Assembly (NCBI GenBank): GCA_003550325.1
Contig: QKWP01000027.1
Span: 349,779-413,778, forward strand
Direction of reading: 5' to 3'
Length of the DNA: 64,000 nucleotides
From: Gigaspora rosea
Lineage: Eukaryota; Glomeromycota; Glomeromycetes; Diversisporales; Gigasporaceae
Shown piece after piece: positions 12,161 through 24,286 of this stretch; positions within the stretch are counted from its first letter, which is position 1; each line of letters opens with the position of its first letter. Position numbers and translations under genes: made by a program. The notes under the pieces were generated by a model that was not told where the DNA came from, searched no databases, and worked only from the letters and a program-made list of their open reading frames with translations.

Positions 12161-13136
12161 TTCGAAATATTGGGAAAAAAGTTTTTAGTTTTTTTTTCAC
12201 GTCGATATGCGATATTCTGCTTTATTTAACGCTTTACTATGATCAGCCTATAAAATAAATCATTTTATGGTAATAATAAAATATTGAAACCGTAATAATT
12301 CTGCCATTCATTTCACCGAAAAGCAATTCACCGGCGTCTTGTCTAGAGGTAGTGGTTGAATCTGGATTTTATATCCGGATTAATCCGGATTCAATTTTTT
12401 GAATATATATATCCGGACTCCAAATGTCCGTGCTTAAATTAATTTTTTTATTCGTATTTTTTTTTTTAGATTATTTTATTAAAAGTTTTTATTTAATTTT
12501 AATTATATATATCTGATATATTTTACAATCAAAAATTGTAAACGCCTAGAAAAAAAGTTTTTTTTTTTAACAATTAATCGCTTAATGCGCCTAACAGTTT
12601 AACCCACTTGGGTTTAATACCATTTAGCTTAAATAACAGTATAAAGAAAATTTTGTGCTGCTAAATAACTTTAACTCTTAACGACAATCTGCTTATCTAT
12701 GATATTACTTAAATACATGGGTCAAATTGTTTCATCTCCATAGTAATTTGATATGTCATAAACACATGGCAAAATGATTGTAAAATTATCAACGACGATA
12801 TTGACAAATAGTTAATTGGAATAAAAAATAAAATGAATAAGAAAGGTAATATGTCACCTTTTTTAATTAGAATAATTAGAGGTGAAGATTGAAATAATAA
12901 AATAAATGTACTATATAAACTTAAAATGTATAAAAATAATTTGAGTGCTGCAAAGAGAAAATGAGGTTGACTTTCAAGTCTATCTTTTAAATTAATTGGC
13001 GAGTAATAGATTAAATTAAAATCTTGTAAGAAACTTTTTTTGGCATCATAATTGATATTTCTTTTTTAGGAGTTCAAAATGTGAACGATTTGCACAAAGT
13101 TGTAGTCTGTTTCCTTTTTAGGAGTTTAATAAGATC
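12161..13136. other. Upstream region of the P450 with a partial ATCCGGAT repeat
   Basis: 12345-12425 starts with TAGAGGTAGTGGTTGAATC, matching the left end of the intron element at 10863. It then has two ATCCGGAT-type motifs and stops without a right end. The rest is AT-rich with no supported gene or promoter element. Confidence 0.45.
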
Positions 13137-13574
13137 AAACAGAGTAGTGGTCGTACCCTAGGATACAATAACCGGTTAACTGTTAGGCTATCCGGATACC
13201 CGAATTATAAAACTGATAAACAGATAAATTATTGAGGTATCCGGTTAACTTAAGATATAATGTAGGATAATATAGGGTAAAATACAATTATAATAAAAAT
13301 TTTAATTTGCGTATTATTTATATACTAGCATCACTCGGTGTAAAACTTGTCTACATCATAAATTTAATGTATTTTAAATAAGAACATGATTTTAATATTT
13401 CGTTTGTTTATTATATTTATTTAATAGATGATATAAATCAATTACACTTTAAACTTATACAGGCTTTCAGTTTTTTGTAAGTATAATAATAATTATTATA
13501 TTATATATATGAATACAGTAAGTACTTACTTTATGTTTTTATTACATACTTTACACATTACAGAATACTATTAT

Positions 13575-13960
13575 TGTTCCACATCATTTCTGAATTTACG
13601 TAAATTCTAATTGACGTGTGTTCTTGTATGCAGATCATGTAATAAATTACTGATAATAATTACTTTGTTCCACATCATTTCTGAATTGACATGTGTTCTT
13701 TCTCGATTTTCATCTTGTATGCAGATAATAATTACTTATTGTTCCACATCATTTCTGAATTGACATGTGTTCTTTCTCGATTTTCATCTTGTATGCAGAT
13801 CATGTAATAAATTACTGATAATAATTACTTATTGTCCCACATCATTTCTGAATTTAATTCTGAATGAACATGCGTTCTTTCTCGAATTCATCGATTGTGA
13901 AATGCACAGCAATGTAATAATTACTGATAATAATTACTTATTAATAATTACATTGATTTT
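13575..13960. repeat. Tandem repeat array, 80-110 bp units
   Basis: Four to five direct copies of a unit beginning TGTTCCACATCATTTCTGAA, then 'gacatgtgttctttctcga' and 'ttgtatgcagat', separated by 'ataataattactta'. The last copy is the most diverged. Short, differently oriented copies of the unit occur at 58830-58940. Confidence 0.7.
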
Positions 13961-14290
13961 TTTTCATTAATATATATAAAGATTATTCTTTTATTGCTTC
14001 GTCATTATTTTTTTGTATTGGCGTAACAGAAGAACTTTTCATGCCTAAACAAAATAGGAATAACTTGGGGATGCAAGTTTTTATGTCGAAAAAGATAAAT
14101 TTATGTTTGTTTATCTAGACATGACACCCGACCAGATTCCTGCCGTTGCCGAAAAACAAATGTGGATGTGTTCTACGCAGGGAATGTAAAAATTATTAAT
14201 TACATTGTTAAATATATATGAATATTAGAACTATTCTTTTAATATATGAAAAGTTAGCATTTAATATTTAGACGAGCATATAGTGATTTA

Positions 14291-14599
14291 ATTTACACCA
14301 CAGGTGATTATCACCTATAGTCAATTTGCCAATTAAAATTCAGGATCAGGTGTAACATGTAAATCAATCTTTGTGTAACAAAAACAAAGAAATTTTTAAA
14401 AAATTGAAAACTTGCCTATAAAACTACTTTTTTTTATGCAAAAAAAATTCCTTGTAAAATTTTGGTATAAACTATGCCCTCCTCCCCATCCCAGTTCTTA
14501 CCCTTACCCTAATATTAAAAAAATTTAACTTTTTTTAATAAAAATCGGTTGTTTTTATTTATTTATTTATTACAGGTGATAATCACCTGTGGTGAACAT
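14291..14599. mobile_element. Nested MITE with CACCACAGGTGATTATCACC ends
   Basis: Left end CACCACAGGTGATTATCACC and right end GGTGATAATCACCTGTGGTG are perfect inverted copies, and each end is itself partly palindromic. About 300 bp, non-coding, inserted in the element at 13145-14817. Confidence 0.65.
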
Positions 14600-14958
14600 T
14601 AGTTAATTTCTTTATTTATTTATTTTTTTACTTTATTATTATAGAGTTACTTTATTTGAATTATGCATTAATACTGTATATATAAATCAACAATCATATA
14701 AATATCTTATCCGGATATAACCGTTATCCTTTTATTTGAATAGGATATAAAACCGGTTATTAAATTTGTTAAAGGTTACAACCTTTCGGATAAAAAGTTA
14801 TCCGGGTACGAGCACTACAACAGAGATTACATGATCTAAAATTAGCCAACAAAATTGGTTAAAAGTGAAAGATGAATAAAATTTTAATACTATAGATGAT
14901 TTAATATTATTCATAGTTTACGTTTCCTGATTTTGCGTGACATATTGATGTAGCTACC

Positions 14959-15332
14959 GGGCCGGTCTACGGACACGTACCATTTCACGTGATTTTACAC
15001 ATACCGATCATCACGTGATATTGGAAGTTTTTTAAATTTCTCAGCAAATTTTCTTGACAACTACTAATTGAATTCAGTGAAAACTTGTTTTAAATCAATC
15101 CTATGATTAGTAATATCCATTTGAAAATAAAAAAAATTTCATCGAATTCTATCTAGTAGTTGTCAAGAAAATTTCGTAGGATTGAATTAAACAAGTTTTT
15201 ACTGAATTCAATTAGGTAGTTGTCAAAAAAATTTGCCAAGAAATTTCGAAAAATTCTACTTCTGACGCCCATATCACGTGATTATCTGTACGTGTAAAAT
15301 CACTGAAATGGTACGTGTCCGTAGACCGGCCC
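14959..15332. mobile_element. Inverted-repeat element sharing a TIR core with 18975-19781
   Basis: 374 bp with perfect terminal repeats of about 29 bp, starting GGGCCGGTCTACGGACACG. The inner part is also an inverted repeat (a 'gacaactactaattgaattca' block against 'tgaattcaattaggtagttg'). The TIR shares TCTACGGACACGTAC with the Mutator-like element at 18975. No matching target duplication was found. Confidence 0.65.
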
Positions 15333-16690
15333 TAATACCATTCCGAAAAGATCAACGTCATTCAAACATCATAGCATCACCCCTGAAAAACTTTCACTAT
15401 CTGGTCAAATCAAAATTTAAATCATGTAACATAAAATCGAACAATAACACATTCAAATCCTAACACTAACATTATTCTACTTAAGCAGAAGCAAAATTTT
15501 ATGCGATTAAATGTTTTCAACCCTTAGTTATCTATGGTATATCTTGATTTTAGTATACCAATTTTTTTAAATATTTTTAGCAACTTTGGATTATAATGTA
15601 GATATCGTAAATCACATGATGATCATGCCATATTGGAATTCAGGACTATTATAGTCCCAAAATGAGTTCCTTTTCTTTTAGCAAAGACCCATATGTAAGA
15701 ATAACAACGACGGTATTAATAGATAAATGATATTATATGCCCTGTAGTATGAAGACATTTATTTAGAAATAAAATAAAATAAAATAAAATTAATAAAAAA
15801 AAGTGCACAGATAAAAATCCGAAATGAACCTGAAATGTATAGAATAATACCAAGAGAAAAAAATGTGACTTCAGGTGTTTTCAAGCTTATTTAGATTCAA
15901 CTCGTGAAAAATTTGTGATATTATTGATTGTGATTACGTATCGTATATGATATTTAGAGCCTAATCTGGTAAATAATAAGGGGTAAAATCGAAAATTCGA
16001 AATCTTATCTTTATAACAAATACATATTATTTTTTTAATAATATAAGTCAGCACTCATGAATAATGAACCGGATCACGATAACTGAAATTGAATTGTATG
16101 CGTCATTGGTTGTGTTTTTGATCAAACTTTAGCACTTGTTTTATATATGCGTGTAAGAATATATAAATCTTTTATATTACCTACAATTTATATACATGTT
16201 ATTTTTTATTAATAGTTTAATTAATTATTCTCGTCTATCTAGGGTAAATGAACTTTGTTGAAATGAGCAATAATACAATATGTTTATCACTTCTGAACTT
16301 GGATACGTATACGATTAGTTACAGTCAGAATTGAATTTTAATAATAGAAGATAGATATAGGTTAGTTACTGTGCAATGGTAATTAATCCCGATATGAACG
16401 ACATCAAAAAAAAATTGGAAACCATCCCTACCACTTTCCAAGTTACACAAGAAACGTTATCGTACTGGTAATGCCAAGAAATCAAATACACAAGCGCAAC
16501 ATCTAATACTAAAACAATAGATTATTGAACGTAACGTAAATTAAGATTACATGGCGAATATATCTTCTCACTATACCATAACGGTAAAAAACGAAATAAA
16601 AATACCTTCTAAAACAGGAAAAATATAGCGCATGTAAATTAAAATTACATAGCGAATATATGTTATCACCATCTTGGAAAAAAGAGATAA
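15333..16690. other. AT-rich region, no gene supported
   Basis: A short AATAA run (about 15769-15790) and scattered open frames below 70 codons only. No exon pair with consistent splice phases and no RNA gene was recognised. Confidence 0.4.
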
Positions 16691-16693
16691 CCA

Positions 16694-17053
16694 TAAGGCC
16701 ACGCAAAATTAATTTTCGTTTTGCATAACCCGCCGATCTAATTTTTCCAAAAAATTTTTTAAAAATTCCTATTGTCCATTTTTGCCATTTAATTTTTTAT
16801 CCGGTGTCACCCGATGATGACCTTAATTTCCGGAATTACCTTATATGTCCGATAAAAAAAAAACAAAAATTTCTGATTCCATGTTATGCAAACCGAAGAA
16901 TCAACTTTTCGTGACCTTAGATGGTGAACATGAATTAGTTTAGGCCACGCAAAGTTGTTTTTTTTTTCAAAAAAAAAACCCCCCTCCGACCCGCCGACCG
17001 AAATTTTGAAACATCAGATTATGCAAAACGAAAAATTAACTTTGCGTGGCCTA
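16694..17053. mobile_element. Two adjacent TA-flanked MITEs with AGGCCACGC ends
   Basis: The first unit (16694-16921) starts TAAGGCCACGCAAAATTAA and ends with a degenerate TTTTCGTGACCTTA. The second (16942-17053) starts TAGGCCACGCAAAGTTG and ends AACTTTGCGTGGCCTA. The same family is at 18030 (left end only) and 18147-18382. The TA flanks suggest Tc1/mariner or Harbinger-type mobilisation. Confidence 0.6.
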
Positions 17054-17454
17054 ATACACAGCTTTTACTTTCGTTATTCTTTACCACACACTTTTTATGA
17101 CCAATTAATGCCTACCCGTTAGCTTCGGGATAATATATGTTTTTAGATAGTGGGTATGTGTCGTGCCTGAAGTCAACATATACTTGAAATTGTAATTTCA
17201 GACATGGATATACGTAGATAGATCAAGTGAAGTTATAAAATAACGTGAATAGAATTAGCAAATTTTTGCATAATGGTAAGTTATATTGAAATAAATTTTT
17301 TGGTACAAGCCAAATTTTAGTGGCGTGCCACCAAAATTTATCTTGTACCAACAACCATACCACCCATTAAATAGATGCGATTGAATGGTATATTTTATTG
17401 GCAGATTGTTATAACGGTTACCACACATTGTAAGTATTACTAAAGGTATTATAT

Positions 17455-17760
17455 TCTTGATTTGTGGGCTGGTTTTGTGGATTTAATTCCAATGGTTAAG
17501 TGCGATGAAATAGTTCGAAGCATTATGGAATATAGATATTTATGTTTTGGTTTGTGGTCTAGTTTTGTTAGATAAGTATTTATACTCTTTATTTGTTAAC
17601 TGGTTTTGCTGATTTTCAATGACTAATAATCGATCTATATATTTAGAGCTAAAATGATTCGAAATGTATTATGGAATGGTATCTAAGTATAATATTGATT
17701 TGTGAACCAGTTTTACTGATCTAATCCAAATGACTGAATAAAGGATCTTTATATTCAGAC
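17455..17760. repeat. Degenerate tandem repeat, about 90 bp unit
   Basis: About four imperfect copies of a unit with 'gatttgtg..ctggttttg', 'gattt.attc.aatgactaa' and 'gttcgaa..attatggaat' blocks. No coding frame persists across the copies. Its origin is unknown. Confidence 0.4.
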
Positions 17761-18146
17761 TGAGGGTATTCTCAAACATCTAAATCAGAAGGTCGATGCT
17801 CAATTTTTAATTAGTGGAGAATAATTTATTGGTCAAGCGAGTTTATTATAAGAAATGGACTGAGACCATCATTTTTAGAGTTGTTCTAATTGGCCAAAAT
17901 TTAATATCCGCATATCGCAACATGAATCTTTGACAAAATTGCCATAAGGATTCCTTCAGTTCATCTTAGTACTTGTGCATACAGTTGTTAGACGAAACCT
18001 TTTTTTGTATGATGAAGAAAGACGAAACCTAAGACCACGCAAATTAATTTTTCGTTTTGCATAACATGGTGTTCCAAAATTCCAGTCGGTGGGTCGGATT
18101 TTTTTTTTTTTAAATCTATGTAAATTATTAAGCTCATGTTCACATA

Positions 18147-18382
18147 TAAGGCCACGCAAAGTTAATTTTTCGGTTTGCATAACATGGAATCAGAAAATTT
18201 TGGATTTTTTTTGGATCTATCGGGTAATTCCGGAAAATTAAGGTCACCACCGGCGACAACAGGAGAAAAATTAAATATATAGCAAAAATGGCACAATTGG
18301 AATTTAAAAAAAAAAAAATTGTTTTTTTGAAAAATTGGGCCGGCGGGTTATCAAAATGAAAAATTAACTTTGCGTGGCCTTA
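18147..18382. mobile_element. MITE, AGGCCACGC family, complete copy
   Basis: Inverted ends TAAGGCCACGCAAAGTTAA and TTAACTTTGCGTGGCCTTA, flanked by TA. Non-coding; the minus-strand frame across it (17956-18180) is a by-product of the repeat. A truncated relative precedes it at 18030. Confidence 0.7.
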
Positions 18383-18974
18383 GTAAAGGTACGATTAGGG
18401 AGACGGTCACTAAACAAAAAAAAAAAAAGCTACTCTTACCGTTGAGTTGTATTCAAGAGTATGCAATGAATTTTTATGGAGTCGTCTAAAGCGAGATATA
18501 ACACGTGATCCTCAACCGCCAATCAAATTATGATCGCCAGCGAAGCAAACGACGAAAAACCTGAAAAATACAAAAAATGGCAGCCTAAACCTGCCTTGGT
18601 TAGGTTAATTAAAAATGACTGGAAGGAATTTTGCATATATATAACTACTAAACCTCTCCTAACCCTATCCTAAAGTGATCCTAAATCTAAATTTGATTGG
18701 CCTTATACACCTCATCTAAATGGGGCAATAATATAATTAACAATTTTAATATTACAATTTTAGTCACACATCAGTTAAACAATATTCTTAAACAGATCCC
18801 TCACACAGTAAATAAAGGCCTTCTATCGGCCTTAAAATTTCTTAAACAATTGTAAATTCTAAATTATAATAAAGCGCCATAAGCGCACTTTATATATTAA
18901 GGTTAAAAAAAAAAAAAAAAAAATTGATTGGCGACTGATCACGTGATTTGTCTCCACTTTAGCCCTATAACAAA

Positions 18975-19781
18975 CGGAAAGTCTACGGACACGTACAGAT
19001 CACGTGATATTCCATCTTACGGACACGTACCAAAATAATAATTTTTTGATTTAAAAAGCGATCCGGCAAGGCTTTTATACTAAGCTAACCTCCTTAATCA
19101 TTCTAACAAAGCTTATTCTCCTGGTCTTTCTGGTTCTAATGGTAGCGATATTATTAAAATTTGCCTAGTAGAACCGGAGATGTGACCTTTTGAAATGGAG
19201 CAACGTTCTAAGTTTATTTAAAAACGTCGCATAAACTTCATGAGGTTATATATCCGATTCTATTGTGCTGAATTTAATAAAATTACCATTATTGAAACCG
19301 GAAAGACCAGGAGAACAAGTTTTGTTAGGACGACAAAGGTGATTAACCAATTATAGAAGCTCAGTCGACCACTTTAAATTTTAAAAAGAAAAAAAAATAA
19401 GAAAAAGATGGCCTGGAAGACTTTCGAACTAAGTAAACTTGTTTATTTTGTTTTTCTAGTTCAAATGGTAGTGATATTATTAAATTAGTTCAATATAACT
19501 GGAGATATAGTCTTCTGAAGTTTTTGCGGCGTTTTTATATAATCTTTAGAACATTGCCCAATTTTGAAAGGTCGTATCTTCGGTTCTACTGGATAGATTT
19601 TAATAATCTTAAACCTATAGAACAGGAAAGACCAGAAGAACAAGGTTTATTAGAATGATTAAGGAGGTTAACTTAGTACAAAAGTCTTGCTGGATCACTT
19701 TTTAAATCAAAAAATTATTATTTTGGTACGTGTCTGTAAGATGAAATATCACGTGATCTGTACGTGTCCGTAGACTTTCCG
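18975..19781. mobile_element. Mutator-like non-autonomous element, 9 bp target duplication
   Basis: 807 bp with long inverted arms (about 200 bp or more each) starting CGGAAAGTCTACGGACACG, flanked by the exact 9 bp direct repeat TATAACAAA (18966-18974 and 19782-19790). Long terminal inverted repeats plus a 9 bp duplication are the Mutator hallmark. It encodes no transposase. The arms contain several CACGTGAT and CGGACACGTAC motifs. Confidence 0.85.
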
Positions 19782-19918
19782 TATAACAAATTGCAGCACT
19801 GCAAATACACGAAAAAGTTTGATATGGAACCACGAACCTGCACGTAAATCTATACAAGACAATGTATGAGAAAGCATGTTTACAGCACGTTGTGAGGAGC
19901 AAAATGAACTCTCGTGTA

Positions 19919-20636
19919 AATGTCACCACAATACACTACTAACACTTAACTAATATCAAATAAACTACGCTAGCTAAACTTTAATATTGGCAAGGCTTTG
20001 ATTAAGGCGTGGATAGACTTGGTCCGAGTCACTAGGGTCGATATAGAGCTCTAGAATATGCTACGAGACTCTAATATAGAGTCACGGGATTTATACTTCA
20101 ATACGAAGTCACCTATCAGGAAGAAATCATTTTATAATAATAACAGTTTATTCATTTATATATTAGGGGGTTTCTAACAATAACACTTCTACTCTAATTT
20201 CGAAGTTTATTACTTTACAATGTAGAACTCAAACTTCGAACTCAACTGAGCTCAAAAGCTGTCTTGCTCTAAAGACAAAAGACATCGTATTTATACTTTT
20301 ACATTACTGCGCTAATACTACTCTCTTACAGGTTTTACTATTGCTCGACAATCCAAATGACCGATCTGTCATATCTGTCAGATCTAACAGATCTGACCGA
20401 ATCGGACTAATCTGACCGATCTGACCGAACTGACCAATCTGTCAGATATGTCCAATGGTTATACTAATAAAGTAATTGTCTATATAAGACTATGGTTCAA
20501 ACCTCTTTTTGGAAACAAATAACTAATATATATATATTCGAATACTACTAATTATAATTAAAATATATAAAAACAAAAAAAAACTGCAGGGGCGGGAGCC
20601 CTTCACAACGTAATAAGGCGCAAATTCCGTCAACAG
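19919..20636. mobile_element. Candidate solo LTR (TGT...ACA)
   Basis: About 718 bp running from TGTCACCACAATAC to AATTCCGTCAACA. The minus strand begins TGTTGACGGAATTTGCGCC, a start seen in Ty3-type LTRs. A cluster of GATCTGACC-type repeats lies at 20350-20455 and a TATA-like 'tatttatactttt' at 20289. There is no adjacent gag-pol and no convincing 5 bp duplication, so borders and class are tentative. Confidence 0.4.
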
Positions 20637-20837
20637 TGCATGTACTAACGTGCAATTTTATGTGTTTTCTCATGCATTGTCTCATGCATATTTAGCACAG
20701 GTGACATATAATAGCATATATCCATCTATATACACATATTAACATATATATGTATATACATTTATATGCATTATTCATTAACTAAATTGTATAATTCATT
20801 AACTAAATTTTATTTTAATTAACTAAATTTTATATAT

Positions 20838-21864
20838 TTTTTTTTTTTGTGTTAAAGTTCCCGCTTTGGGTGAGAGTTTATTTAATCAAGCCTGTGGATC
20901 AAGGGCGCCTCTTTGGGCGCACCCACAATTGAGTTACATTGAATGAGAGTACAACTAGCCACACGTACAACTTTTGGTTGTCTAATTTAAGTAGTCCGCC
21001 CGAAGGTTCTACACTAGTTGCCATATCTACAACCCAACTAGGGGATTGACTATTTAAACCCTCTGGTCCAACGCTTCACATGTCAATCCTACTTGTAATC
21101 ACCGGTATAGCCCTCCGATATATTAGTCAGTCGAAGACAGTCCGAGATGCTACCTACATCCCCTTAGAACTAATTTATCCTCGCAGGTAAACTTAGTAGA
21201 GCAGTCCCTGTCCCACACAGGTATTACCTACACTTTGGTAACTTACGCACTCACTGAGGCAAGCAACTTGCAGTCAGGGGATACCTAACTGCTACCATTA
21301 CCTACTTCTGCCCTTGTAAGGTTCACACTGACCCCGGTACCCACTATTACTTTCCTACCGGTCCATCACCGGGTGCCTCAAACTTCCAAACCAGTTGGCC
21401 CGGAAGGGTTGATCTACCCAGCATTAGGTGCTACTATGGTTTTTCTTCCCCTGGTACCTAATTCCAGAACATAGGTCCTTTTCCTCCGGTACGACTCCGG
21501 CGGCCAGGTTGGTGGACCCTCTTTTCTGAAGGTCATATCGTCCAGTTCTCCAGCTCCGGTTTCCGATATTCCAGTTCTGGTAGCACCGTCAAAGATCGTT
21601 GCTACCTTCTTACTCGGGACTTTCCAAATGGGTTTCCATTTCCCCAGTTTCTTGGATTTGTCTGTGTCACCGGACACAACTTCGCCCGAAAGCTCCCATT
21701 CGAGATGGTAACCAAGGACCACAGGTAATATACTCAACCGATCGACAGGAAACGGTTACTGTAACACAGGTCTATTTTTCCAAAGCATCGCCAGTGGGAT
21801 TTGAACCCTAGACCTGCCACTTGGGGTGACAACTTACCAACTTCCCTAAGTCGCCACACCCCTA
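20838..21864 (-). mobile_element. Long tRNA-headed retroposon (SINE-like), minus orientation
   Basis: Read on the minus strand, it starts at 21863 with a tRNA-like head: GTGTGGCGACTTAGG (A-box-like) and AGGGTTCAAATCCC (B-box). It ends at an A-run (plus-strand T-run at 20837-20848). The 13 bp sequence CTAAATTTTATAT flanks it on both sides (20823-20835 and 21862-21874), as expected for LINE-driven insertion, although the flank is AT-rich. The last 250 bp match the tail of 26530-27963. The 107-codon minus frame inside (21414-21737) has no known domain. Confidence 0.65.
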
Positions 21865-21874
21865 AATTTTATAT

Positions 21875-23167
21875 TTTATTACTTAACTTTTATTATATTA
21901 TTAAGAACAATAGGCAGTGCCCCATGCACTTTGTGCCCCTATTTTTATATCTTTAAATTTTACTAGAGTAACCCCTGCTGCACTTCTAACAAAAAATGAT
22001 CATTTCACAATTTTGTACTAATCTTGACCCTAACTCTACCCCTAACCCTAATCCTAATTTCAGGCAAAATTAATTATTAGTAGATTAGGGGCACAAAATG
22101 CACATAAATATTTTATAGTATTAATTAAATTTTATTATACAAATACTTTAATTTAACAATTTACATGCCAAATAAGAAAATACTTCTAATTATTAAAATA
22201 ACTAACTTTAAAATAACCCAGCAACTAATAATATCAAAAAAAAAAACAAAATAAAGCAATAGTACCAAAATAAAAGGTTCAAAAAAATTAAAAATGGCTA
22301 CTTTAGCAATAACTCTAATTGTAACAACTCCAATTGAGCAACTCCAATTGCAATAAACTCAAGAGAGATACTAAAATGCAATAATATACAGAAATTAAAT
22401 AAAAATAAAAGAAAAAATAATAGTAAGAAAAATAATGCTATGATACCTTCAAAAATAATAAAAAAATATACGCAAAAACAATAGTAATTTCAAAAGAGCA
22501 ACTTCCAAGGCAATAACTCCAAAAGATGACTTTAAAAACAATAAAATAACTAAAAATTATAAAAATTAGTGAGTTGTAAAAAAAATTATAAAAAATAAAA
22601 GAAAATAATAAAAATTATAAGTATAAACAAAAAAAAACCAAGAAGCAAATAGTACAAATCAAATATAATTTGTGTACATCATGACAGAATTATTGTTATT
22701 AAGTATAAACCCAAAAAAAAACAAAAAGTAAATATTTATTTACTCACAAAATGAATGTTTTTGTGCATGTAAACTTATAATTATTAAGAATCTTAGCAAT
22801 TGTCATATTAATGCACAGAATTATATTTGTTATATTAGTACGCAGAATTATGACCATTAAGAATCTTTATAATAGTGCATATTAGCATATAAAGATTATG
22901 ATTGTTAAGAATCTTAATGATTGTGCATGTTAGTGCATAAAAATTGTAATCATTAAGAAATCTTATAATTGTAATGATTGTTATGTCAGTGCACTAAAAT
23001 TATAATTATTAAGAGTCTTAATAATTGTATATATTAGTGTACAAAATTATAATTATTAGAATTTTAATAATTATGCATATTAATGCATAAATATTATAGT
23101 TATTAAAAATCATAATTGTATATATTAGTGTATAGAAATTATAAGATTATTAAGATTAATACATGTC
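21875..23167. repeat. AT-rich region with a degenerate tandem array
   Basis: 22770-23150 holds about eight imperfect copies of a 50-60 bp unit around 'ttaagaatcttaataattg', 'gcatattagtgca' and 'agaattata'. A short CCCTAA-like run is at 22023-22050. The rest is A-rich with no gene supported. Confidence 0.45.
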
Positions 23168-23186
23168 TATATATGAGTATAATCCT

Positions 23187-24224
23187 GACGATCATCAGTC
23201 CCAACTTTTCCATTAACACCGACCTATAAAAACTTTGTTGTTAGTATATTTGTACATAACAAAAACTCTAACTAGAAGTGACTTGGATACAGGGTTTCAG
23301 ATCATATGTGAGAAGAACTGAAATAGAGATGAAAAAGAACTTTCTCCTTATGGGTTTGACTCTCCGGGTGGAAGACTTTGTTACTATAGAACAAGTAGTA
23401 GAGCAACAACTCTGGGGTTTTTTGTCAGAAGGTGTGGAAACATTAGTAGAAACATTCTTTTGGTCAGCTGTGCTATTCAGCAAAGCATATACTCTTACAC
23501 TCTTTGCAAGTTGGGTCTCTCCTCTGCCGCCTCTTTGGCTTTGCGAAATTTCAACAAAGTGGGCATTTTGGCTTACCCCCTCCAAAAGATCGACATTGTT
23601 TACATCGTCCATTTTGGGAATATGCCTACCTAATTGGAATCAAGTCACGAGTGAGTCCCGGTCCTTGTGAAATAAACAAATGAATGACACGTGAGATATA
23701 GTAGAGAAAATTCTGAATTGAAATTTCTTTCTAGAATATTCTTATAGGCGTAGTTTTTTTTTCTTTCAATGTACATATAATACTTAGACGGAGTGTTTCT
23801 CTGTGCAGTATTATATAATTTTTATGATTATTTCTTTGACCTCACTTACTTTTTCAATAGAAGGTTCTATTTTTTATTTTTTTTCCCTTTTTTTCTTGTT
23901 GGGTTTTTTTTGGTTTTTTTAGTTAGTCGTTCTTTCCTATACCTCCATTTTATATTTCCTTTACAATTATAGTTTCGTCTTCTCACCCCTATTGAAGTTT
24001 ACTTCCAGTTTTTTTGGGAGTGCACTTTTTGTAGTGCCGGTGGTTCAACAGAGCGGCTAGTAGTTTTACCTACTAGTACGGCAGGTTACTCTTGGGCGTC
24101 TACATAGATAGCCGAGTGGTGCCATCCTTGTAAATTAGATCTATATGTATATGAACTAGTTTCGTTATACTGAAAAACTAATAAAAGTAGATGGCGGAAC
24201 AGCCAAAGGTGAAAATATATATAT
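23187..24224 (+). mobile_element. Truncated non-LTR retroposon-like insertion
   Basis: About 1 kb flanked by the 19 bp direct repeat TATATATGAGTATAATCCT (23168-23186 and about 24225-24243), a length typical of LINE-type integration. The plus-strand 3' end has AATAAAAG followed by a GGCGGAACAGCCAAAGG hairpin and a short A/T tail. Two overlapping frames (plus 23278-23670, minus 23268-23612) lie in the left half, neither with a domain I recognise. A TAGCCGAGTGG A-box-like motif is at 24110. The orientation is inferred from the tail only. Confidence 0.5.
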
Positions 24225-24286
24225 ATATATATGAGTATAATCCTATGCATAATAGTGCACAGATTTAATTTTTCATGTATTAATAT

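Larger units (their letters stand above)
13145..14817. mobile_element. hAT-like non-autonomous element with internal tandem repeats
   Basis: The ends are TAGTGGTCGTACCC and GGGTACGAGCACTA (inverted, one mismatch), flanked by near-identical 8 bp sequences aaacagag (13137-13144) and caacagag (14818-14825). Subterminal ATCCGG and ACCGGTTA motifs occur at both ends. It contains the tandem array at 13575-13960 and a nested inverted-repeat element at 14291-14599, and encodes no transposase. Parts recur at 58517-59556 (same orientation) and 63601-64000 (opposite). Confidence 0.65.

Noticed and set aside
13575-13960. CRISPR-like direct repeats
   Set aside because: Units are 80-110 bp, diverge gradually and lie in a eukaryotic transposon; spacers are not unique and no cas-like gene exists.
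21414-21737. 107-codon minus-strand frame inside the retroposon
   Set aside because: It lies wholly within a repeat with a tRNA-like head, has no recognisable domain, and its counterpart in the second copy (26530-27963) is not open.
21785-21863. Possible tRNA gene on the minus strand
   Set aside because: The T-arm stem and acceptor stem do not close; flanking direct repeats and the long tail mark a retroposon.
23268-23670. Overlapping plus (130 aa) and minus (114 aa) frames
   Set aside because: Both cover the same retroposon-like segment; overlap on opposite strands and absence of any domain argue against real genes. Neither can be preferred.
24105-24125. A-box-like TAGCCGAGTGG suggesting a Ser/Leu tRNA
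   Set aside because: No B-box follows within 100 bp and no cloverleaf can be drawn.
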